From: Lachnospiraceae bacterium
GTDB taxonomy: Bacteria > Bacillota > Clostridia > Lachnospirales > Lachnospiraceae
DNA: 64,000 nt
Direction: 5' to 3'
Assembly (NCBI GenBank): GCA_024403615.1
Contig: JAKSRM010000007.1
Span: 1 to 64,000, forward strand
Made by a program: the position numbers and the translations under genes
Shown here: piece after piece, positions 45,208 through 53,877 of the stretch
How positions within the stretch are numbered: position 1 is the first letter of the stretch
Layout of the letters: each line of letters opens with the position of its first letter
Notes under the pieces: generated by a model
Told to the model about the DNA's origin: nothing
The model's input: the letters and a program-made list of their open reading frames with translations, nothing else
Databases searched by the model: none

Positions 45208-46523
45208 TCCCACTCTTCCAATTCTTCTTCGGGTTCTGGGAGTCCCCCTAAGACATAGTCGCTTACTTCACCCAAGAGCCGTTCCGGACATTCCACGGTC
45301 ACTTTCGTTCCTTCCGCTACATATTCTTCCGAAAGAATATGAGCCTGGTTATGAAGCAGGTTCATTAAGTCGCCCCTCTGAAAAGGAACCAAGAGATCTA
45401 AGGTCTGGTTGCCGGAATAAACGGAACTTAAAATCAAATCCACCAGTTCCTGCATGCCAATTTCTTCTTCTGCAGAAATCCAGATTTCATCGCCTTTGAT
45501 TTTCGGAATAGTTTCCGCTACATCCGGAACCATATCTGCCTTATTCATGACATAGATTCGCGGAATGGTGTCTGCTTCCAATTCTTTTAACGTATCTTCC
45601 GTTACTTTTTTATGCTGCCGGTAATATGGATCAGAAACGTCCAAAACCACCAGAATCAAATCTGCCTGAGCCGCTTCTTCCAATGTAGAACGGAAGGCCT
45701 TAATCAAGGAGTGCGGCAGGTTTTCAATAAATCCTACGGTATCCGATAATAAAAAATCCTTATTGCTTTCCGTATGAATTCTACGAATGGACGTATCCAA
45801 GGTCGCGAACAGCATGTCTTTCTGGAAAACTTTCTTTTCCTCTTCGCCACCGCTCATAGCCAGCATCTTATTCATAATCGTAGATTTTCCGGCATTGGTA
45901 TAACCTACCAACGCAACGCTTGGTAACGTTCCCCTCTTCCGGCCCTGACGTTGCACGCTTCGGGTTCGGGAAATTACATCCAACTCTCTACGTAACTCTG
46001 CGATTCTCTGGTTAATCTGCCGACGGTCCAGTTCCAGCTGGGTCTCGCCCACACCTTTATTGGCACGGCTTCCGCCACCGCCGCCCTGACGTCCTAAGTG
46101 CTGCCACATACCGGAAAGTCGTGGAAGCATATATTGTAAATAAGCGGATTCTACCTGAAGCCGGGCCTCACGGGTTTTCGCTCTTCGGGAGAAGATTTCC
46201 AGAATCAACGTGGTCCGGTCCCAGATTTCGCAACCTACAATATTCTGTAAATTCTTTAACTGGGCTGGGCTCAGATTGTCTTCAAAAATACAATAGGTAG
46301 CACCAGTTTCAATTACCGCTGCTTTTAATTCTTCTACTTTTCCCCGACCTAAATAAGTACCTGCTTCCGGATGGGGAAGTTTCTGGCGGATAACGTCCAC
46401 AATTTCCATGTTGCAGGCCTCAATCAGGTTCAGCATTTCTTCCATGCTGTGGTCAAAGTCTTCACTGGAATCCAGTTCCAGTCCTACCAATATTACATTT
46501 GTGATTTCTTCTACGTCTGCCAT
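45201..46523 (-). CDS. hflX: Ribosome-associated GTPase HflX
   Basis: 440 aa. The HflX N-terminal domain precedes the Gly-rich signature GGGGGSRANKGVGETQLE (147-164). The G domain has G1 GYTNAGKST (207-215), G3 DTVGF and G4 NKAD. It splits stalled 70S ribosomes under stress. The ATG immediately follows the nagA stop, with no space between. The last codon lies within a tandem-repeat tract. Confidence 0.95.
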   Translation of the reverse strand: MADVEEITNVILVGLELDSSEDFDHSMEEMLNLIEACNMEIVDVIRQKLPHPEAGTYLGRGKVEELKAAVIETGATYCIFEDNLSPAQLKNLQNIVGCEIWDRTTLILEIFSRRAKTREARLQVESAYLQYMLPRLSGMWQHLGRQGGGGGSRANKGVGETQLELDRRQINQRIAELRRELDVISRTRSVQRQGRKRGTLPSVALVGYTNAGKSTIMNKMLAMSGGEEEKKVFQKDMLFATLDTSIRRIHTESNKDFLLSDTVGFIENLPHSLIKAFRSTLEEAAQADLILVVLDVSDPYYRQHKKVTEDTLKELEADTIPRIYVMNKADMVPDVAETIPKIKGDEIWISAEEEIGMQELVDLILSSVYSGNQTLDLLVPFQRGDLMNLLHNQAHILSEEYVAEGTKVTVECPERLLGEVSDYVLGGLPEPEEELEEWEK

Positions 46524-47642
46524 TTATCGAACTTTCTGTCCTTCTATATAAACTGCTTCTAAATTCCAGTCTTTATCGCAGATAATGAAATCTGCGCGTT
46601 TTCCTTCTTTTATGGAGCCGATTTCGCTCTCCATCTTCAACTGTTTTGCTGGGTTAATGGTGCAGGAGCGGATTGCTTCTTCTGCCGGAATGCCATAAGA
46701 AATAACATTCTTCATCATGCCAAAGAGATTTGTAACAGAGCCAGCTAAAGTTCCGTCATCTAAGGTAGCCGTAAGGCCTCTTAAAGTAACCCGGAGTTCT
46801 CCTAAATCATATTCTCCGTCTTCCATGCCGCAGCAAGACAGGGCGTCGGATATCATAACCACTCTTCCTGCAAACAGTTGGAATACCATACGAATGACTG
46901 CCGGATGGATATGGATACCGTCACAAATCAGTTCTGCAAATACCTGCTCTTTTTCCAAAGCTGCCAACTGTACACCTGGATTCCGGTGATGAATTCCGTT
47001 CATACCGTTGAACAGATGGGTCACATGAGTTGCCCCTGCAGCAAAAGCTTCCAGAGCTAAATCATAACCAGCTTCTGTATGAGCTACGGACACGGTGCAG
47101 AGTTCCGATGCCTTTTTAATAAAATCCATAGCTCCTTCTAATTCTGGAGCTACATCTGCTATTTTGATTAATCCTTCGCAAGAATCATAAAGGTCTTGAA
47201 ACACTTCAAAATCCGGCAGCTTTAAATATTCCGGATTCTGGGCGCCTCGCTTTCCATAAGAGAAAAACGGGCCTTCCATGTTAATTCCAACAACCTTCGC
47301 TTCTTTTTCTTTTCGATTTTTATGGAGAGCCAAAGCGTTTCCATAGGCCTTTTTCAGGGAATCATAGGAAACTGTCATGGAAGCAGGTGCAAAGGACGTA
47401 ATACCGTTTTCTGCCAGATAGGTCGCCATGGTCCGTAATCCATTTTCATCACAGGTAGAAAAATCATAGCCGGAATTTCCATGACCATGAACATCAATCA
47501 GTCCCGGAAGAACATACTTTCCGGTAACATCCAGAACTTCTCCCTCTGCACTACCTGCATTCACAAAGGTTCCCTCTACAACGCCAATAGAGCCTTCCTG
47601 AAAACCGTCTTCTGTAAAAATTGTGCCGTTTTTTAAAATCAT
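46524..47642 (-). CDS. nagA: N-acetylglucosamine-6-phosphate deacetylase
   Basis: 372 aa, amidohydrolase fold. Metal and catalytic residues are visible: H52/H54 in DVHGHG, E123 in NMEGPFF, H188 in VAHTEAGYD, H209 in THVTHLFNGM and D266 in MISDALSCCGM. It converts GlcNAc-6-P to GlcN-6-P for amino-sugar use and wall recycling. No nagB is adjacent. It follows the sugar ABC transporter across a terminator-like hairpin, so the link to that transporter is uncertain. Confidence 0.93.
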   Translation of the reverse strand: MILKNGTIFTEDGFQEGSIGVVEGTFVNAGSAEGEVLDVTGKYVLPGLIDVHGHGNSGYDFSTCDENGLRTMATYLAENGITSFAPASMTVSYDSLKKAYGNALALHKNRKEKEAKVVGINMEGPFFSYGKRGAQNPEYLKLPDFEVFQDLYDSCEGLIKIADVAPELEGAMDFIKKASELCTVSVAHTEAGYDLALEAFAAGATHVTHLFNGMNGIHHRNPGVQLAALEKEQVFAELICDGIHIHPAVIRMVFQLFAGRVVMISDALSCCGMEDGEYDLGELRVTLRGLTATLDDGTLAGSVTNLFGMMKNVISYGIPAEEAIRSCTINPAKQLKMESEIGSIKEGKRADFIICDKDWNLEAVYIEGQKVR

Positions 47643-47672
47643 AATAGCCTCGATCTATTAAAAGATGTACAA

Positions 47673-47698
47673 AGGGCCGGCCAAAACTGACCGGCCCT
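47673..47698 (-). terminator. Terminator-like hairpin after the sugar ABC operon
   Basis: An 8-bp GC-rich stem (47673-47680 with 47691-47698) in the gap before nagA. The T tract on the minus strand is short, so read-through is possible. Confidence 0.6.
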
Positions 47699-47722
47699 GA
47701 TTATATTTGATAATCGTCTTTC

Positions 47723-48721
47723 TTACTGTCTTACAGCTTTTCCTCTGTTATAAAGCATTAACAGGAGAACTAAGATAACTGCGTTCAGTACGTTACGGAT
47801 TGGGGAAGCAAGGTTCAGGGATGTTAACAGGTTGGAAAGAAGAACCATAACTAAAGAACCTGCAATACTTCCTGCATAAGATCCGGAACCACCAGCAAAG
47901 GTTGTACCACCGATGATGGTTGCAATCAGGGAATCATATGCATAACCGTCGAAAATCTGGCAACGTGCAGTAGACATATAAGCTGCACCGATGATGCCTG
48001 CGAAAGCTGCTAAAACACCGGAGAAGATGTAAGAGATAATTCTTACTTTATCTACCTTAATACCGGTTAGTTTTGCTGCTGTCGGATTGTTTCCAACTAA
48101 GTATAACTGTTTACCGAAACGGGACTTATTTAAAATATAAAATACCAGCGGCCAGATAATCAGCGCATATACTGCAACGTGAGGAATCACTCCACCGATT
48201 TTGAATTTAACAGTAGAAGCCAGTAACGGAGAAGCAGTTCCGCTTAATACACCCTGGGTCAGGATGTACTGAAGTCTGGTTACGATGTTGGCAATAGCCA
48301 TAGTTACGATCATGGCAGGAAGACCAATCTTTACGGAACAGAAGCCATTTACAAAACCAACAACAACACCGATTGCGATGGAAATAAGGAGTACTGGAAG
48401 AAAATGTCCATTTTCACCCCTCATAGTATAGGTGGTAAGAATCGCTGTAGCACTCATTACCGCACCAACGCCGAAGTCCATTCCCCCGCCAATCAGTACC
48501 AGCGTCTGTCCAGCAGCTGGAATACTTAAGATAACGGTCAGAAGAACGATATTACCAATGGCAACCAGGTTTAAGCTTCTAGGGTTAATGATGATGGTAG
48601 CTGCAAACAAAATTGCTGCAATGATAACTGCCATAAGTGCAGTATGAGTCTGCACGAATAAATTGACCCTAGAGAAGAAATCTTTATTGGATTGGAATTC
48701 CATTGTACTCTTATTTGACAT
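47723..48721 (-). CDS. Sugar ABC transporter permease (RbsC-like), second subunit
   Basis: 332 aa with about ten membrane helices and the BPD_transp_2 pattern (GGGMDFGVGAVMS; ATIIGGTTFAGGSGSYAGSIAG). It overlaps the first permease gene by 11 bases. With that subunit it should form a heterodimeric CUT2-type channel. The substrate is unknown. Confidence 0.93.
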   Translation of the reverse strand: MSNKSTMEFQSNKDFFSRVNLFVQTHTALMAVIIAAILFAATIIINPRSLNLVAIGNIVLLTVILSIPAAGQTLVLIGGGMDFGVGAVMSATAILTTYTMRGENGHFLPVLLISIAIGVVVGFVNGFCSVKIGLPAMIVTMAIANIVTRLQYILTQGVLSGTASPLLASTVKFKIGGVIPHVAVYALIIWPLVFYILNKSRFGKQLYLVGNNPTAAKLTGIKVDKVRIISYIFSGVLAAFAGIIGAAYMSTARCQIFDGYAYDSLIATIIGGTTFAGGSGSYAGSIAGSLVMVLLSNLLTSLNLASPIRNVLNAVILVLLLMLYNRGKAVRQ

Positions 48722-49838
48722 TTTTCTCTCCTCTCTTGAACTGGGACTTTAAGCCCTGCTGTAGAGTCTTTCTTTGCTCTCTTGCAGTTACCAGAGTCAT
48801 TAATAAACCACCGAAGATAATAATATCAGATACAAAGTTATGCCAATAGGAAGTTACGGCAAAACCATTAAACAGTTTGGAGAGTAAGGTGAAGAAGTAG
48901 TAAACCGCATTCTGGATCAGAACCAGGAATCCACCGCCGAATACACCACAGGAGATGGAGCCCCATCCGCCCCAGCCCATACCACCGATGATGGCTGCGG
49001 AAAGAGATTTAATACCATATTCTTCACACTGCAGAGGGTTACCGGATGCGGACATCAAGGTCAAGCAGATACCAGCTACACCTACAAAGAAACCTTTAAT
49101 CAGGAACGCTTTCATCTGAGTGCTTACTGGGTTAATACCAGCTGCAAAAGCGTTTCTCTGGTTCGTTCCTACTGCATAAATATGTTTTCCGAAAGGCTTT
49201 CTTGCAAAGAAATGCCAAATCAGAAGAACTGCAATCAGTACTAAAGCTGCTACTGGAATGTAGTCTAAGAATTTCAGGAAAGATGGTGGATTTTCAAATA
49301 ATCCATACACCGTTGACTGATAAGGTTTCCAGTAAGCTCTAGGAACAGCACCCTGAGGTACGTTCATAATTAATACGTTAATACCTTGTACTAAGAAGGT
49401 CATAGCGTAAGTTGCAAGCAAGGATGGAAGACGTAATACGGAGCAGCAGACACCGGCTAAAGCAGAAATTGCAAAAGCTGCTGCAAAGCCTACCAGCCAG
49501 CCTACCCATACTGGGCATCCAGTTTGCTGAGGAACCATAATGCATACAACGTTTACCAAAGCAATCTGTACACCGATGGAAACGTCCATCTGACCTACTA
49601 AGAGCAAAAGCGCCTGTCCAATAGTTACCAGAATAAATGGCATATTGGACATGAAAATTGAGTTCAGAGAAGATGGCTGGAAGAAGGCCAACGCATTACC
49701 AATGCTGAATCCTCTGGATAAGCACTGAGACCAGCCCTGAACAATAATATTTAATAAAAGAACAACGAGGAACAGAATAAATCCTGTAAAAGCAGGTTTT
49801 CTGCGGAATCGTCTAAAAGAAGCACCTATAGATTTCAT
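48711..49838 (-). CDS. Sugar ABC transporter permease (RbsC-like), first subunit
   Basis: 375 aa with the RbsC signature LVGQMDVSIGVQIALVNVVC and the later LSAAIIGGMGWGGWGSISCG. Having two different permeases differs from the single RbsC of ribose systems. It starts in a 4-base overlap with the ATPase gene. Confidence 0.93.
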   Translation of the reverse strand: MKSIGASFRRFRRKPAFTGFILFLVVLLLNIIVQGWSQCLSRGFSIGNALAFFQPSSLNSIFMSNMPFILVTIGQALLLLVGQMDVSIGVQIALVNVVCIMVPQQTGCPVWVGWLVGFAAAFAISALAGVCCSVLRLPSLLATYAMTFLVQGINVLIMNVPQGAVPRAYWKPYQSTVYGLFENPPSFLKFLDYIPVAALVLIAVLLIWHFFARKPFGKHIYAVGTNQRNAFAAGINPVSTQMKAFLIKGFFVGVAGICLTLMSASGNPLQCEEYGIKSLSAAIIGGMGWGGWGSISCGVFGGGFLVLIQNAVYYFFTLLSKLFNGFAVTSYWHNFVSDIIIFGGLLMTLVTAREQRKTLQQGLKSQFKRGEKNVK

Positions 49839-51349
49839 TCTGCAAGTTCCTCCTTCTTATTTTCGTTAATACCCATCATTGCGGAAACTAAACGTTCCTG
49901 AGTCTTCTCAGGGCCGGCTAACATTGCTGCAACCTTGCCTTCGTAGAAGACATAAATACGCTCGGAAATGTTCATAAGCTCTTCTGTATCGCTGGCGGAA
50001 ATAATAACGGTCATTCCGTTTGCAGCGCACTCACGAATAATGTCATGAATTTCCTGACGGGAGTGAATATCTACACCCTTAGTAGGGTCATCCAGAAGCA
50101 GAAGGTTCGGCTTCATGGCAATCCAACGGGCAACTACTAATTTCTGCTGGTTACCACCAGAAAGAGAGCTTGCCGGATCTTTCAGCTTACCAATTTTAAT
50201 GTTGTATTTATCAACCGCATCCTGTGAGAATTTCCGAACTTCTTTTTTCGTCAGGAATTTAAACATTCTATTCTTTGCAGAGTTTCCTGCAAAAATGTTT
50301 TCACTAATCGGACGAATCGGGAACATAGCTTCTACGTTTCTTTCACCGGAAATAAATCCGATGCCGGCTTTTACGCCGTCTGCAGGAGCTTTAAATTTAG
50401 TCTTTTTGCCAAGATAATCGATAGAACCGCCTTCTGGCTTAACAGCACCTAAAATCGCACGAATAACTTCGGACTGGCCCTGTCCTTCCAGACCGCCGAT
50501 GCCTACGATTTCGCCTTTATAAGCCTTCATGGAAATATCTTTTACCTTAGGAGCAATGGCCAGATCTTTAACATCCACAACCAGTTCCCGATCTGCAAAG
50601 TCTTCGGCTTTTTCAGCTACTGTGTCGGAATGTTCAGGTCTAGCACCAGTCATGTAGTAAACAATATCATCAAGGGAGAAGTCTGATACTTTGCCGGAAA
50701 TAACTGTGTTGCTGCTTCTCATGATTGTAATGGTATCACAGATCTGGAAAATCTCATTCATACGGTGAGTAACGTAGATCATAGATACGCCTTCTGCTTT
50801 CAGTTCACGCATGATACCGAATAAAGTTTCGATTTCATCGTAATGCAAAGAAGCCGTTACTTCGTCCAAAAGAAGAATCTTTGGTTTTCTGTAAACAGCT
50901 TTTGCAACCTCCAGCATACTCTGTGTTGAAGGCATTAAGGTCTGAACATAATCGTCCGGATCACAATCAATATGGAATTTTTCAAGAAGTTCCAGAACGA
51001 TTTTTCTGGCTTTCTTTTCATCAACAAAGCCGTTCTTTTTCGGTTCGCAACCCAAAAGAATATTATCCTGAACGGACATTGTTGGAATCAAGCTCAGGTC
51101 CTGAAAAGCGGTTGCAATACCTTCCTTAACCGAATCGGTACCGGAATGAATCGCTACTTCTTTTCCATCGAAGAAAATCTTTCCACTATTTGGTGCAACA
51201 AGACCTGCCAGCACCTTAATCATGGTAGATTTACCGGAACCGTTGGAACCAGCCAGTGCTAAAATCTCGCCTTCGTTTACAGAAAGAGACGCATCGTTCA
51301 AAGCAACTACTGCACCGAATCTCTTGTGGATGCCTCGCATCTCCAGCAA
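49835..51349 (-). CDS. Sugar ABC transporter double ATPase (RbsA-like)
   Basis: 504 aa from a TTG at 51349, chosen because GGGAGG is 8 bases upstream; the GTG at 51358 overlaps that ribosome site and is unlikely. Domain 1 has a full Walker A (GSNGSGKST) and Walker B (ILLLDEVTAS). Domain 2 has the degenerate GGLEGQGQSE loop typical of CUT2 ATPases plus LSGGNQQK and LLLDDPTKGVD. The D-E-V-T in domain 1 replaces the usual DEPT. It energises the two permeases encoded next. Confidence 0.93.
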   Translation of the reverse strand: MLEMRGIHKRFGAVVALNDASLSVNEGEILALAGSNGSGKSTMIKVLAGLVAPNSGKIFFDGKEVAIHSGTDSVKEGIATAFQDLSLIPTMSVQDNILLGCEPKKNGFVDEKKARKIVLELLEKFHIDCDPDDYVQTLMPSTQSMLEVAKAVYRKPKILLLDEVTASLHYDEIETLFGIMRELKAEGVSMIYVTHRMNEIFQICDTITIMRSSNTVISGKVSDFSLDDIVYYMTGARPEHSDTVAEKAEDFADRELVVDVKDLAIAPKVKDISMKAYKGEIVGIGGLEGQGQSEVIRAILGAVKPEGGSIDYLGKKTKFKAPADGVKAGIGFISGERNVEAMFPIRPISENIFAGNSAKNRMFKFLTKKEVRKFSQDAVDKYNIKIGKLKDPASSLSGGNQQKLVVARWIAMKPNLLLLDDPTKGVDIHSRQEIHDIIRECAANGMTVIISASDTEELMNISERIYVFYEGKVAAMLAGPEKTQERLVSAMMGINENKKEELAE

Positions 51350-51452
51350 GTTAACCACCTCCCATTATGGTTATTTTTATATATCATCATCTGATAATCA
51401 GACGGAATAATCGAATTTAAGAATAATTTTTTGTTTTCTAATTAGTGTAAAA

Positions 51453-51482
51453 CCGGCCGGCAGAAATTTAACTGCCGGCCGG
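51453..51482 (-). terminator. Strong hairpin between sugar-binding-protein and ATPase genes
   Basis: A perfect 11-bp all-GC-rich stem (51453-51463 with 51472-51482), 8-base loop, then TTTTAC on the minus strand. It is a likely partial terminator giving more binding protein than transporter. Confidence 0.75.
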
Positions 51483-51508
51483 AATACCAACCTGGAATTA
51501 ATTACGGA

Positions 51509-52660
51509 TTAGTTAAAATATGTATCCTGTACTTCCTGGAAGTTCAGCCAGAATGTAATGGAGTCTCCAGCTTCGAAGCTATTTGCGTAGTCTTCGATTG
51601 ACATGCCTTCAACCTGTGTTCCAGCTGCAACGTCTTTATCTGTATAGCAAACTTTTGATTTGATCCAAATCTGATGTGTATCTTCATAACCTGGAGCAAA
51701 TACGCCGTCTTTCAGTTTCTTTCCAGCGATCTCGTTAAGAGCAAAGTTAAGAGCTGTAGCACCAACTCCTGGAGGGTTTGAAAGAACGATGTAAGGTGTT
51801 ACAAGACCATCTTTGTTAACTTCAAGCATCTTCTGCATGAAAGCACCTGTATCACCAAATCCAATGAATCCTGGGTAAGCAACGCCTGCTGCGTCGAATG
51901 CTTCAAGAGCGTTCTCTGCACACTGTGATACTAAAACACCATCGAACTGAACGCCTGAGTTCAGGATTTCAGCCATGATCTGCTGTGATTTTGTTGTATC
52001 CCAATCGTGGTTACCTGTTGCAACAACTTCCATTCCTGCTTCAGCGATAGCTTTTTCAAATCCACGCTGACGGTCTGTGTTAGCCTGGTTTCCTTCCCAA
52101 GCAGCGATCATAACAACCTTAGCGCCATTGCCAAGAACTTCACCAGCATACTGGCCTGTCTTGTATCCAAGGTACTCCTGGTCTGTTACAACGTTGAGGA
52201 TGTCAACGTCTGTTGACATATAAGCGCAGTCAGCGTTGATGTAAACGATTCCTGCGTTCTGAGCGGACTCGATGATAGGATCGAGACCTGTAGTAGCTAC
52301 AGGGTTGTTAACGATGATATCAAAACCTTCGTTAATAGAGTTCTGTAACTGCTGCTGCTCTGTGCTGGCATCACTGTTAGCTACGAATGAGTTGTAGCTT
52401 ACGTTGTAGCCATAGTTAACTGCGTCAGCTGCTGCTTCCTGCATATCTAATTCATAACGAACACGATATGGGTTTCCTTCTACAACTGCGTTGTGAGAAG
52501 CCATTTTCAGTGTCTGTCCTGCTGCTGGAGCTGAAGCTGAACCTGAGCCTGAGCCTGAGCCTGCTGGAGCTGGAGTATCTCCGCCTTCAGCTGCGCCGCC
52601 GCATGCTGCAAGAGCGAAAACCATACAAGCTGCCAACATGACAACTAATAATTTTTTCAT
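51509..52660 (-). CDS. Sugar ABC transporter substrate-binding lipoprotein
   Basis: 383 aa from ATG 52660 with GGAGG upstream. Lipobox Cys in ALAACGG, then a low-complexity PAPAGSGSGSGSASAPAAG linker, then a Peripla_BP_4-type ribose-binding-protein fold (DIIVNNPVATTGLDPIIESA; AAWEGNQANTDRQRGFEKA). It captures a sugar or sugar-like solute. It is preceded by a dehydrogenase gene on the same strand, suggesting that the transported solute is oxidised after uptake. Confidence 0.93.
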   Translation of the reverse strand: MKKLLVVMLAACMVFALAACGGAAEGGDTPAPAGSGSGSGSASAPAAGQTLKMASHNAVVEGNPYRVRYELDMQEAAADAVNYGYNVSYNSFVANSDASTEQQQLQNSINEGFDIIVNNPVATTGLDPIIESAQNAGIVYINADCAYMSTDVDILNVVTDQEYLGYKTGQYAGEVLGNGAKVVMIAAWEGNQANTDRQRGFEKAIAEAGMEVVATGNHDWDTTKSQQIMAEILNSGVQFDGVLVSQCAENALEAFDAAGVAYPGFIGFGDTGAFMQKMLEVNKDGLVTPYIVLSNPPGVGATALNFALNEIAGKKLKDGVFAPGYEDTHQIWIKSKVCYTDKDVAAGTQVEGMSIEDYANSFEAGDSITFWLNFQEVQDTYFN

Positions 52661-52706
52661 AGTTACCTCCTTAGTAGTTCCTGGGTTCACCCCATAATGC
52701 AATGGT

Positions 52707-52735
52707 ATTTTATCATTATGAGACATGAAGTTCAA
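52707..52735 (-). promoter_or_regulatory. Candidate internal promoter of the sugar ABC genes
   Basis: On the minus strand: TTGAAC (52730-52735), a 17-base spacer and TAAAAT (52707-52712). It lies in the 84-base gap before the binding-protein gene. Confidence 0.45.
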
Positions 52736-52744
52736 CTAAAATTC

Positions 52745-53860
52745 TTATCGTGATATTTCACAAAGATTTATCTCTTTTTTCTCTTCAGCTGAACGGTAAA
52801 ATGCCTCAATAATACCCGTAACGGTTAAGGTCTGCTCCGGTTTTACCACAAGTTCTTCTCCATTCTGGATGTGGTTCATTAAATTGTCCAGAATCTGGAA
52901 GTGGCCCGGGAATACCTCGGATGCAAACGGTGCTTCTTCGGCAAACACTCTCGGTTCAATGTCTGCCTGATATCTTCCCATGGTTGTTAATAATTTCATT
53001 TCCGGAAGAAGGATGCCTGCCTTGGTACCTGCCAGGGACATGCTGTATTCTGGAGGAAGATTTACGGCCCAGGAAGTTTTGAAATTCATGCTTCCGCCGT
53101 TAGCCAGACGGATAGTACCTGCTGCAAATTCTTCTACTTCGAATTCTTCCGGTTTATATTCCTGTCTTGTAAATACGCCGTCCGGAGCGCCGCTCTCTGC
53201 CAGGCTCATTACAATATCTTTTTCATTTTTTGCAAGGTAAGAAGATGTGGTTCCGGATACGGAAAGAACTTCCGGATTTCCCATTACCCATAAAGCAGCG
53301 TCAATCATATGAACGCCCAAGTCACATAAAGCTCCGCCACCAGATGCAGATTTTTTATGGAAAGCGCCCCACTTCGGTACGCCTCTTCTGCGGATCAGGG
53401 AGAACTCGGAATAATAAACATCTCCTAAAGTTCCGTTATCATGCATTTCCCTTGCGAACTGATATTCCGGATTGTAACGCAGAACCTGGCAAGCCATTAA
53501 GGTTTTATCCAGGCGAGCTGCCTCATCATACATTTCCTTCGCATCTTTATAAGTTAAAGCTACCGGTTTCTCGCAAGCAACATGTGCCCCATAAGATAAG
53601 GACAGCATGGTCATTTCTTTATGGAAGCCATTCGGTACGCATACGGAAACTAAATCCGGTTTTTCCTTTGCCAGCATTTCTTCCGTATCTTTATACCAAT
53701 GAGGAATGCCCCAACGTTCTGCGGTGGCTCTTGCGGTTTCTTCATTCATATCCGAAACTGCTACAACTTCACATTTCTCCGGATAGGTCAGGTAGGCTGG
53801 AATATGAGCCTTATTTGAAATCATTCCGCAGCTGATAACTGCAACTTTTAATTTTTCCAT
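52745..53860 (-). CDS. Gfo/Idh/MocA-family oxidoreductase A
   Basis: 371 aa from ATG 53860. N-terminal NAD(P) fold (VAVISCGMISNKAH, where the usual G-x-G begins with Ser), the EKP motif in HVACEKPVALT (catalytic Lys) and the His of CDLGVHMIDAALW. It should oxidise or reduce a hydroxyl of a sugar, inositol or glycoside. It starts 17 bases after the DUF4340 gene and precedes the sugar-binding protein gene. Confidence 0.9.
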   Translation of the reverse strand: MEKLKVAVISCGMISNKAHIPAYLTYPEKCEVVAVSDMNEETARATAERWGIPHWYKDTEEMLAKEKPDLVSVCVPNGFHKEMTMLSLSYGAHVACEKPVALTYKDAKEMYDEAARLDKTLMACQVLRYNPEYQFAREMHDNGTLGDVYYSEFSLIRRRGVPKWGAFHKKSASGGGALCDLGVHMIDAALWVMGNPEVLSVSGTTSSYLAKNEKDIVMSLAESGAPDGVFTRQEYKPEEFEVEEFAAGTIRLANGGSMNFKTSWAVNLPPEYSMSLAGTKAGILLPEMKLLTTMGRYQADIEPRVFAEEAPFASEVFPGHFQILDNLMNHIQNGEELVVKPEQTLTVTGIIEAFYRSAEEKKEINLCEISR

Positions 53861-53877
53861 AGTAAACCTTTCTTTTC

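Noticed and set aside
49835..51358. GTG at 51358 as the start of the sugar ABC ATPase
   Set aside because: The GTG overlaps the only SD (GGGAGG, 51358-51363). A TTG at 51349 has ideal spacing.
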